A stretch of 64,000 nt of DNA from Aspergillus flavus (lineage: Eukaryota; Ascomycota; Eurotiomycetes; Eurotiales; Aspergillaceae). Shown piece after piece: positions 34,277 through 44,021 of this stretch; position 1 is the stretch's first letter; each line of letters opens with the position of its first letter. The notes beneath the pieces were generated by a model. The model had not been told where the DNA came from and did not search any database. It worked only from the letters and a program-made list of their open reading frames with translations. The position numbers and the translations under genes were made by a program. Where the stretch lies: positions 4,402,001-4,466,000 of the forward strand of contig NC_092407.1 of assembly GCF_009017415.1 (NCBI RefSeq), read 5' to 3'.

Positions 34277-36284
34277 ATGTATGTATATCCGATTATGCCA
34301 TTCTGCCATGACAGCTAATTCCTCATCACAAGGGTCTATACAGCGTCTTTTGCTTTCTTCGAGGCTCTATGGGAGGTATGCACTCGACTCTCACGAACTT
34401 GACTATCTCATTCTAACTTGATTTCCCAGGCTGGTGTCACCCATGTCTTTGCCAATCTAGGGTCCGATCATCCCTCCATATTGGAGGCCATGGTCAAGGG
34501 CCAGAAAGAGAAGCCTGATCAATTCCCCAAAATCATAACCTGTCCCAACGAGGTAAGTTATTAAGCTTACAAATGGCATTGAGTTGTCCCTCAATTACTG
34601 TGGGTTTCCATGAATCCTCATCTCAGGCTAACCCCGCATTTACCCCACTCCACAGATGGTAGCACTTTCCATGGCCGATGGCTACGCTCGACTGACCGGC
34701 AAACCGCAATGCGTCATTGTTCATGTCGATGTCGGTACACAAGGATTAGCAGCAGCCGTACATAATGCCTCCTGTGGACGCGCACCCGTTTTGATCTTTG
34801 CTGGCCTCTCCCCCTTCACTATCGAAGGGGAGATGCGCGGCTCTCGCACAGAATACATTCACTGGATTCAAGATGTCCCCGATCAGAAGCAGATTGTTTC
34901 TCAATACTGTCGCTATTCTGGTGAGATTCGTTCCGGGAAGAATGTCAAACAAATGGTCAATCGCGCCCTCCAATTTGCGACGAGTGATCCCAAGGGTCCT
35001 GTATACTTGGCCGGTGCTCGTGAAGTAATGGAAGAGGAGATCGAACCATACAAGGTCAATCAAAATGTCTGGGGTGCTGTCGCACCGTCCGCATTGCCGG
35101 CTGAGGGGGTTGAGCTGATCGCATCGGAACTCGCTGCTGCCAAGGAACCGCTAGTGATTGTAGGTTATTCAGGTCGTGAGGCCAGGGGAGTGGAAGAACT
35201 AGTTAAACTGGCAGACACGTTCAAAGGAGTCCGAGTACTGGACACTGGCGGATGTGACATGTGCTTCCCTAGTGACCACCCAGCGTGGCTAGGAATGCGA
35301 TTTGGTATCCACGAGGCCATTAAAACAGCAGATGTCATCCTTGTGGCCGACTGCGATGTGCCATGGATTCCGACACAGTGCAAACCATCTGATTCCGCCA
35401 AGATCATACATGTAGATGTTGATCCACTCAAACAGCAAATGCCGGTCTTTTATCTTCCTTCCATGGCTACGTTTCGTGCAGAATCGGCAACGGCATTTAA
35501 ACAGATCAATGAGTACGTCGCCGCTAATAACTCACTAAAACAGACGCTTAACTCTGAAGAACAAACATCTCTTGGTAAGCGTCGTGAGGAAGAATACAAG
35601 AAGATCCGCCAAGGAATCGCAGACCTTGCTGTTGTACCATCGGGAGGTGGTAACACCGATCTTAACGTGTCCTATCTGATCAGCCAGGTCCGGGAGACTT
35701 GTCCGGCAGACACTATCTGGGCTATCGAGTCCGTAACTCTGACTACATTTGTAGCTGATCATATCGCTGCCACCTTGCCCAAGTCATGGATCAACTGTGG
35801 TGGTGGCGGACTTGGTTGGTCCGGCGGAGGTGCACTCGGTATCAAGTTGGCCACTGATCATGAAAATGGCGGTAAGAACAAGGGTAAATTTGTCTGCCAG
35901 ATCGTGGGCGATGGCACGTACCTCTTCTCCGTGCCGGGTTCCGTCTACTGGATCTCGAGGCGGTATAACATCCCTATTCTTACTATCGTCCTGAACAACA
36001 AGGGCTGGAACGCTCCTAGGCGGAGTATGCTTCTCGTTCATCCCGAAGGTGACGGTTCGCGCGCGACAAACGAGGACCTCAACATCTCATTCGCTCCTAC
36101 CCCTGACTACCCAGGCATTGCGAAGGCTGCTGCGGGAGGAGAGCTTTGGGCTGGGACCGCAACTACTGTTTCAGACCTTGCCAGGATGCTGCCCGAGGCT
36201 ATCAAAGCGGTTCAAAATGGAACCACTGCTGTCTTGGAGGCTCAGTTAGACGGAACAGTTGGCAAGCATGTCAGCAAGAACTGA
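34277..36284 (+). CDS. ThDP-dependent decarboxylase/carboligase (acetolactate synthase-like)
   Basis: The exons are 34277-34278, 34333-34375, 34430-34552 and 34656-36284; 598 aa. The frame upstream of VYTASFAFFEALWEAGVTH has no ATG; the only fitting start is an ATG split AT|G by an intron 34279-34332 (GTATGT...CACAAG). ThDP features are the activating Glu at the end of exon 3 (residue about 56) before MVALSMADGYARLTG, and the cofactor-binding GDGTYLFSVPGS (about 474) with LNNKGWN. The enzyme should act on a 2-keto acid, by decarboxylation or carboligation, like benzoylformate decarboxylase or acetolactate synthase relatives. No mitochondrial presequence is seen, arguing against the biosynthetic ILV2 role. 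Position beside hydrolase, transporter and regulator genes suggests a dedicated pathway. Confidence 0.85.
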
Positions 36285-36665
36285 TACTTCTCGTTGGGCT
36301 GAAGCAGGAGGGAAACGAAGTATCCCATTACCCCTTCTACTTCTTATGGTATATCAACTATAGAATTAGCATATGATCTCTATATCTAATTCTATACTCA
36401 TATATAGAAATAACTTTCCTACTTCAGAATAATAAATGGTTATAGTGCCATCAAAATAGTGTTAAATAGGACTTGATAGAACTACCCAGAATAACAATCG
36501 GGTTCATAATTTAGGAGAAGGATTAACCAATTTCTAAAGTGTCTTTAGAAAATTCATAATGACTCTCTCGTAGAAAGCCCATCAGAGACGGTCTTGAGTA
36601 TGGCCAAAAGAGTATGTATAAGTACACCAATAAGCCAACCATGTATATGGTTACGCCAACTCAAC
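36285..36665. other. Convergent intergenic region
   Basis: This is AT-rich 3' flank between the ThDP-enzyme gene and the minus-strand hydrolase gene. Nothing else is seen. Confidence 0.5.
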
Positions 36666-37871
36666 TCAGGCCAGACGCCTTGCCAGAAAATCAAAGATAA
36701 CTTGATGTAACCTGAAGAAGGCACCTTGATGGCAATGCGTGTCGCCACCTTCGTCAGCTCCTAGACTGACGAACTCGTACTCACACTTTAAATGATTGCA
36801 AAGCAACTCCGGCTGACCTTTTAGGAAGTGATCATTTTCTGCGTCAAGAACCAGACAAGCGCTCACAATTTTCTGAGCTAGGCCTTCCAAGGTATACAGA
36901 TTGACCGTGCGCATCAGCTCCGCCTCTGATGCCACCCCGAAAGTCCATTTACCGTTGCGCAGGGCCCACCGAACACCCGTGTCTAGAGACTGTGCACAGC
37001 CAAAAATAAAATTGGACAGTCCATCATATTCGTTTTGAACTAGTCTTTGCACAAAGGATGGCTGGTTGGCCCGAAAAGCAGACCCGAAATCGTACACTCC
37101 ATCGTCCAGGATAATGGCCTGTGCTCGATGCTCCTGCGTGGCTCCTCGTGCCACCAGGTATCCGCCCATGCTCCAGCCGAAGATGGCTATAGCATTGGGG
37201 TCGACTTCCTTTCGAGTTAAGGCGAAGTCAACCACGGGGGTTAGCACGTTCTCCCAGTCGGGACGGAAGTAGAGGTGCTGTCGTCGTACAGCTGCACCTT
37301 GGCCGGGCCCATCGAAGGCGAGAAAATTGTATCCTCGTGCTAGAGCTGCAGCTCCAATCGCAAACCAGGCTTCGCTCGAAGTTGAGTCATAGCCACCGTT
37401 GAAGATAATAGTGCGTCGTGGACTGCCCGTGCCAGTCGGGCTGACAAAGTATCCAGGTAGTGTTGTCCCTTGGTAGGGAATCTTGATAGGTTCGTACCTA
37501 TATACAGAGAGCTTCATCGCCTCCTCAAATGCGGTCTCTGATCGTTCATACACGAGCTGTGCCGTTTCGTCGTTGTCATAGTCATCGCGACAGAAGAACT
37601 CAGCGGTCCTATAGTAATTCGAGGCCCGCAGGTATCCCTCGTGGGCACTGACTGTGTTGTTGACTGATGCTGATTGCTCTGCACTAGTGAATGCTCGGTC
37701 GGCTGCTTTTTTCCATTCGACTAGCCAGTCATCCTCGTTTCCCGCTCGAATTTTGGAGGTGATCGCTATCACTTCTCCGAGGTCTGCTCCACCATAATTA
37801 CTGTACCCTGCGGCGCGCAGGGTTTCATAACTGAAACACGCGTTGGACTTGAAAAAATGATCGATAAGCAT
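36666..37871 (-). CDS. Alpha/beta hydrolase (FrsA/pseudooxynicotine-hydrolase type)
   Basis: This is an intronless frame of 401 aa. I start it at MLIDHFFKSNACFSYETLR; the frame is open 10 codons further to 37901. An N-terminal helical cap carries the typical AHEGYLRASNYYRTAEFF. The alpha/beta core has TIIFNGGYDS (oxyanion strand), the nucleophile elbow GWSMGGY, the acid in LVLDAENDHF and the His in GGDTHCHQGA. Relatives include 2,6-dihydropseudooxynicotine hydrolase and the fungal polyketide-shortening hydrolase Ayg1, which cleave C-C bonds or esters next to carbonyls. Here it probably serves the same pathway as the adjacent ThDP enzyme. It is transcribed away from the MFS transporter, with which it shares a promoter containing three CGG-N-CCG sites. 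Confidence 0.85.
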   Translation of the reverse strand: MLIDHFFKSNACFSYETLRAAGYSNYGGADLGEVIAITSKIRAGNEDDWLVEWKKAADRAFTSAEQSASVNNTVSAHEGYLRASNYYRTAEFFCRDDYDNDETAQLVYERSETAFEEAMKLSVYRYEPIKIPYQGTTLPGYFVSPTGTGSPRRTIIFNGGYDSTSSEAWFAIGAAALARGYNFLAFDGPGQGAAVRRQHLYFRPDWENVLTPVVDFALTRKEVDPNAIAIFGWSMGGYLVARGATQEHRAQAIILDDGVYDFGSAFRANQPSFVQRLVQNEYDGLSNFIFGCAQSLDTGVRWALRNGKWTFGVASEAELMRTVNLYTLEGLAQKIVSACLVLDAENDHFLKGQPELLCNHLKCEYEFVSLGADEGGDTHCHQGAFFRLHQVIFDFLARRLA

Positions 37872-38019
37872 CGTCGCCAAAATTATTGACTGATTATACA
37901 CAAATCGACGTATTTAATGAGTAACGATAGAAACTTCAGACCAACATGAGAATAATCGTGATTGGAGATATTCTTAGGGAAGAACTTAAGCCTTAAGCAA
38001 CTGATCATATGATAGGACT

Positions 38020-38090
38020 CGGACCGAGTTGCATAGAACACCAAATCGGACCGAGTTTTACAATCCTGCATCTCCACCCTACTCGGTCCG
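38020..38090. promoter_or_regulatory. Three CGG-N-CCG palindromes in a divergent promoter
   Basis: CGGACCG occurs at 38020-38026 and 38047-38053, and CGGTCCG at 38084-38090. The first is part of a 13-bp palindrome (ACTCGG-A-CCGAGT, 38017-38029). Inverted CGG half-sites are the classic target of Zn2Cys6 homodimers. The cluster lies about 150-220 bp upstream of the hydrolase and 275-345 bp upstream of the MFS gene, so one regulator could control both. The obvious candidate is the Zn2Cys6 protein at 44.0-46.7 kb. Confidence 0.55.
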
Positions 38091-38364
38091 ATAAGCAGCT
38101 CTACACAGCAAGATTTTACGAACGGTTGAGGTTAGTGCTAGGTGTAATGTGTTGATTTATAAGCCAATGATTTATGAGTTAATGGTTTAAAGATAGGGCT
38201 TGCTGGACTCGTCGCTTTGAATTTAATTACTCTGCATTCTGCAAACATTGAACAGGAGTGAGAGGACCCCTCGTTTAATTCTCGCCCTATCCAGCCTTTT
38301 GAGATCTTGCACAGCGTATAGATTGGTCCAAAAGGTTAAATTGCCTCCATAACTGAGATCCCTC

Positions 38365-40531
38365 ATGCCAACGGAAGACGGTACTACACGTAGTTCAGAT
38401 CTAGAACAGGGCTCTGATCCGAGCAAGACCATCAATGAAAGAGCCTTTGTTGAGACTACCCAATGGGATGAAGACGACCCGGCACATCCATTCAAGAGAA
38501 GTTTAGCGGCGAGATGGTTGACCGTTGTTATTGTATCTCTTTGCTCACTTTGTGTGTGAGTATCGTAAATTTGAAAACAGTCAAGTACTTGTCGGGCTGA
38601 CATTGTGGCAGCGCTTGCACATCTTCCATATATACTACGACCTACGACCAAATTTTGGATGAATTTCACTGTTCACAAGAGGTTGCGACGCTGGGACTAT
38701 CACTCTTCGTCTTCGGCATGGGTAAGCCATGTGTCTCAATTTTCGTTTGTCAATTACAGGCCATGGACTAAAATTACCTCTATTTAGGATTTGGGCCCTT
38801 GATACTAGGTCCCCTATCCGAGGTAAGGTCGTGTTTCGTGAGTTATCGAATGATGAAGGCTGACTAGTGACCAGTTGTACGGACGGAGAATCATTTTTCT
38901 AAGCTCCTTCACATTCTTCCTTATTTGGCTGATACCATGTGCTGTCGCGAAGAACATACAAACACTACTCATTTCTCGGTTCTTCAATGGCTTCGCTGGA
39001 AGTGCCTTCCTCAGCGTTGCTGGAGGTGCAGTTGGAGATATGTTTCCTCGGCATCAACTGGCTGCTCCTATGATGATCTATACTGCAAGTCCTTTTGTTG
39101 GACCCGAACTTGGACCTCTGTAAGTGCATCCCATAGAAACTTTCCTCCCTAGTTAGACATGCACTTACGAAATGCTGTTCCCCCTTTTACAGTTTGGGTG
39201 GCTTTATAAACCAGTATATAAATTGGTATGTATGAAGATGCAGTCTTCTGGAGTTGTTAGTAAAGGTTTGTGTTCTAACACAAGGATCAGGCGCTGGACA
39301 TTCTATACCTTACTATTATGGGCCGCCACGATGCTAGTCTCGATTTACTTATTCGTGCCCGAAACCCATCATCCAGCGTTAGTAGACTACCTTGCGATCT
39401 GTCTAAATGTGCCTAACATAAGTTTCCCAGAATTCTAACGCAAAAGGCACGAGAGATCAGAAAAGAAACTGGAAATTCATGGCCGTTAGGACCAAGCGAG
39501 AACAACAACATCCCTCTGAGTGAACTTCTCCTCCGTTCTATCGTCCGACCTATTATGCTTCTGACGCTGGAGCCCATGTGCCTGAATCTTTGTGTATACT
39601 CTGCACTTCTGCTGGGCATACTTTATCTATTCTTCGGCGCATTTCAGATTGTCTTTGAGTCTGTATATGGGTTCGAGCTATGGCAGCGAGGACTCACTTT
39701 CCTGGGTCTCCTGGTCGGAATGGTGTTAGCCATTCTCTCCGACCCCTTTTGGCGTCGAAACTACCAGCGTCTAGAGAAAGATCATCAAAATCCGGAAGCA
39801 TCTGGATTCGATCCAGAATGGAGACTTCCTCCAGGTACCAATTTCCCCTAACTTTCTAAATCTTCCAGCACACATTAATCTGTAATATCTCCCGGGCATG
39901 CAGCTATAGCAGGGGCACCATTAGTGACAATCGGGCTTTTTATATTCTCATGGACAACTTACCCAAGTATTCACTGGATAGTGCCAATGATCGGAAGCGC
40001 GCTTTTCGGAGCTGGGTAAGTAGCCCCAAACAACGTGCATGCCAACAAACTTCCACCACACCCACTGAGAACCCTGAAGTGGCAATCCATGACAACGATA
40101 ACTGTGTTAACCACTATACAACAGGACAATCCTCGTTTACTCTGGCATTTTCACCTTCCTGGTCGAAGCCTACCCACGTTACGCCGCCAGCGCTTTAGCG
40201 GCAAATAGTTTTACTAGATCGACCTTCGCAGGAGCTTTTCCATTGTTTGGGACTCAAAGTGAGTTTGAATTCCCCTTGAAACATATGACTGGTAGGAGAT
40301 TGAAACTTACCTTGACTTTTATTTTCTAGTGTACAACACATTAGGGCTAAATTGGGCTTCGTGTCTACTCGCGTTTCTTACTTTGGCAATGGTGCCGTTT
40401 CCGTGAGTTGTTCTTCTATGCTGGCCATCGACTGGGAAGATATTTTCATTACTGACATGCTTGCGGATGATAGGTACGTTTTCTATAAGTACGGGGCTCG
40501 GATTCGGAAGAAGAGCCGGTTTAGTTCCTGA
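38365..40531 (+). CDS. MFS transporter (DHA1-type, multidrug/polyamine-like)
   Basis: There are eleven exons: 38365-38555, 38612-38721, 38788-38822, 38875-39119, 39193-39225, 39285-39377, 39431-39834, 39904-40015, 40125-40258, 40330-40402 and 40474-40531; 495 aa. The soluble N-terminus holds [13 protein letters not shown], common in fungal DHA1 exporters. Motif A-like [16 protein letters not shown] spans two junctions; [25 protein letters not shown] and LFVPETHHP follow. The last exons give [21 protein letters not shown]. About twelve membrane segments are expected. All splice phases keep frame, although the donor at 39378 (GTTAGT) is weak. The protein likely exports or imports the metabolite handled by the neighbouring enzymes. 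Eleven exons is unusually many for this family. Confidence 0.88.
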
Positions 40532-41922
40532 TCGGGGACTCTTCTACCCAGAACTACATAGGGCTAGGGCAAGCTAGCTAGGGTCATTGGAATTCGGAAT
40601 AGTCCGAACGAAAATAATAACTAGATCAATAAAAGACCAAAAATAGATTAGAGAAAAAAGATAAGGAGTACCCTAGTGCACACATGGGTGTCGACACTGC
40701 GGGCGGAAAACACGTCTACATAGTTAATTAACAAGCCATAGCCTTGAAATAAGCGCCGGGGCACAGGCCCGAGGCCACCGTAATCATACCCAGATGGGGG
40801 CGGAGGATATAGTAATAATTGACCTCAACTAAGACATTTAGTCACACTAGAGGACGATTAGACTAATCATATATTCCGACCGCAACCCACTCGCCCATAA
40901 CCTCTAACCCTACTCCTAGACCGTACCAATCTCTTAGAACCCCGGCGCTTCAATCTACTCGTCTTTACTTCATCCACCGCTGAAACTACATTCAATACTG
41001 TAAGTTACGCGTGATATCCTAATGGAAGTCAATATTCTGTGAATTAATATCCGGCAATCTAATAGTACAGTTCCTGGTGTTGCATCAATACATATAGCAA
41101 CATGAAGAGTGAACAGCAAGACCACCCTAATATTTCCCGTAAAATTTGGACGCGGAGAGCCAATGAGGAATTTGTGGTTTTTATGGTGTCGATGTTTATT
41201 GCCATGGAGCTCGAGGGCCTTGTATTTGGCTATGAGAGATCGGGGAAGAGTGGGAGCTACACTTACTGGTGCCTCCGTATGTTTATTATGGGTTTTATTA
41301 ACTGGCTCGGTCAAGTATTGTATAAAAGGTACAGAGGTGTGTAAATATATATAATATGTGCTTTTTGGAAGAGCCGTGAAGCAACAGTCATCAAAGCCAA
41401 TTCACATAAGAAAAAAGTGCTACATGTGGTGAGCTACGACTACTATTATTTTCGTGATAGACCAAGGACCACAATGGCGAAGAATGGTAATATTGTGGCT
41501 AAGCAGGAAATTTGTGTTAAGTATTGGACATTTCAATACACTCAGTACATATGAAAAGGAATGTTCTGTGGGACAAAGTTGAATATATGTACATCTTCAT
41601 AATACTCAAGGCTTTAGCCAGTAGTTTCCTCGTTGCATTCCGTCCTATCTGGTTCCACATTGTCGCAGTGGTAGTCTCTCTGACTGTTAAATGCGGTCAT
41701 CTCAACCCCATTACTTTTCTCGTGAGTTGCCTCGGCATCGACGCCATTGTATTTGTCTAACGGCAGATAACTTCAATGAGATCGTTTTACGAAGACTCCT
41801 CGTTAGGAATGATTGGGAGGGTGATATAGTTGGCATAATGGGGCCCGAAATGGATATGGTTAAGACCTTTGAAGACAGCCTCCGCCCTAAATGCTACTTA
41901 GCCAACAACTCATAAATATGCC
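40532..41922. other. Gene-poor AT-rich stretch, possible relics
   Basis: This is about 1.4 kb between the MFS and CocE genes. Short overlapping plus-strand frames at 41102-41354 and 41524-41915 include hydrophobic runs but no recognisable family, and the first region reads protein-like in two frames, as a frameshifted remnant might. No terminal repeats or target duplications are visible. I leave it unassigned. Confidence 0.4.
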
Positions 41923-43789
41923 TTACGGCATTACTTCGTGATCAAGGGAGCCAAACCTGTCAATAGGATCGTCGTGACCCCAGATCCCAGTTCCTGCAGT
42001 GTCCCCAGAGCTCACCTCTAGCACAAGCCGGCCTCCAGTCTCGACGACTACATTAGTTGGCCACAATTCTATGTCCACGGGATACACCTCGCCGGGAATT
42101 ACGGGTAGAACATCCGTGGAGTAGTAGTTGCGATACGGCAACCATGGCCGGTGGTGCGGGTGCTGAGGGTCGGTCCTGCGGAGAGAAACACGGAGCCAGC
42201 CCTTGGTGACTGGGACAGGGTCTCCGGTGGAGCCTGTGTAGGATATCTCATCACCAGATGGTGATATATGACGTAGACTGAGGAACAAGTCTAAATCTGA
42301 GGGCGAATTTCCCCAATTATCTCTGCTGACGGATACGTTGAGGTGAGCCATAATGTGCCCGGTAATTTCTGTTTCCTTTTCGAAGGGAGCCGATTGAAAA
42401 GTCAACATGTCAGAGGCATTTGCCTTGCCAAGCGCGCTGTAGGACAGTTTCTTTGGCGCTGGCTGGGGTGGCTGGTCACGCTGTAGGCCATTATCCGCTA
42501 TTAAGTAAATGGGGGTGTATTGTGTCCTGGCCAATGGCCATTCCTTCTCTTTACGACGAAGGAACTGTTTTTCCGCTGTGGGGTTATTGTATCCGACGTT
42601 TCCCTTTCGAAGAATCAAATCTACTGGTGGAAGAGCCCCCTTTTTCGTCCAGCCTTCTCGGTCATGTCCCTTTAGCCAAGCATCGAGGAAGCTCCTTTGT
42701 ATCTCTACTTCTTCAGGGTAGTAGAAAGGCAGATCATGGCGTCCAACAATGAATCGAAGATATTTGAATTCAGATCCAGACCAGAGATATCCCATCACAT
42801 TTCCTCGAAGATGCAGAAGAATACCACCGAGATTAGCAACGCTGAGAAGGGGAACCGTGACATCTTCAAGATTGAAGTTCATCGACGAGATCTCTTTGTC
42901 ATCGCGGTATCGCTGCTCATGCATTACGGCCTTGTGGCGGTTTGCATCTAACTCCTCGGGACTGAGGTCGCCATCAACAGTATCAGGACCCCAATTGCGC
43001 GCCGCTCTCCCCGGAAGCCCATACTGATTCGGCGCGACCTGACGCTCGTACCACATAGAGAAGAACTTATTTGAGAGGATGCCGCCATGCCGCAATGATT
43101 CATTGTAGGCGTCAGAAAATCCTTCCCATGGTACTATCGCTGCTAAGCCTTTAGGCTGCCGAGCCGCAACCTGCCACTGTGTGGCAGCATAGTAGCTGAT
43201 CCCGAGGAGGCCGACCTTCCCAGAAGACCAAGGTTGGCTAGCAGCCCATTCGATAGCGTCACAGAATCCATCAATGGAGGTCGCGGATTTGACATGGACC
43301 TTGCCTGGAGACTGTCCGATACCAGGCTCATCCACTCGCACGACAATATAGCCGTGGTCGGTCCAGTACTGGGGTGTAGGCGTCTCCCATGCAGAATGCT
43401 CTGTCTGATGAGCTGGATCTACTTCTGCGAAGCTCTTAGGGTTAAACCTGTTAATTCATTGATTAGTACCATTGATTAGATAAAACAATTCAAGCATTAA
43501 TAGCATAGTATAAAGGAAGCAAAACATTATATTTTTTAATCGTGGACACTTACTGCTCATAAGGGACATCCTTGCCGTACGGCCCGTACGTGACAAGAAC
43601 GGGATACTTGTTTCCTTCTTCTGTCTCTCGCGGCTTATAAACGTTACAGCGAAGCAATCCCCCAGTTCTTAAAGGGATTGACACATTCTGCGCGAAGATA
43701 TACGAATGTTTCGCTGTGTCGACCGTTTGGATGTCGCAGTATTGATTGAGCATTTTGATTTTTGCCGATAGGTTGCGCGGTATGGCCAA
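41923..43789 (-). CDS. CocE/NonD-family (X-Pro dipeptidyl-peptidase-like) hydrolase
   Basis: The exons are 43789-43554 and 43447-41923; the intron 43553-43448 is GTAAGT...TAACAG, phase 2; 586 aa. The fold begins with an X-Pro-type lid strand (LLRCNVYKPRE, VLVTYGPYGKD) and VVRVDEPGIGQSPG. The nucleophile Ser lies in GLLGISYYAATQWQ, and the C-terminal jelly-roll (X-Pro C) domain has SDLDLFLSLRHISPSGDEI and HHRPWLPYRN. Bacterial members hydrolyse cocaine, glutaryl-7-ACA, nonactin or amino-acid esters; fungal ones often sit in catabolic clusters. There is no signal peptide, so it is probably cytosolic. A second in-frame ATG at 43753 (MLNQYCD) could be the start. A CCGAG-rich block lies about 150 bp upstream. 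Confidence 0.88.
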
Positions 43790-43932
43790 TGATGCAAATG
43801 AGTAACGTACTCAGAATAATTAAAAGTAGTAGATCACTGTTGCCACAATGACATTTATAGCAGAGCGCAGAGGTACTATATACGAGATTTAAGACCCACA
43901 GTGCTGAACGGCGAGTTATCTACTGGTAAAAG

Positions 43933-43985
43933 CCGAACTCTCCGAGTCCGACTCCTCCGAGGCCGGTTACTCCGCCTCCTCGGCT
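43933..43985. promoter_or_regulatory. CCGAG-rich block upstream of the CocE-type hydrolase
   Basis: Between the CocE-type gene and the 3' end of the regulator gene, the plus strand carries CCGAACT, CCGAGTCCGACT, CTCCGAGGCCGG and CTCCGCCTCCTCGG in about 50 bp. CCGAGTCC (43942-43949) also occurs, inverted, as GGACTCGG at 38015-38022 in the hydrolase/MFS promoter. Shared half-sites fit one Zn2Cys6 regulator but are only suggestive. Confidence 0.4.
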
Positions 43986-44021
43986 ATATCTCGCTCTAGA
44001 CACAGATGAATGGATCATCGC

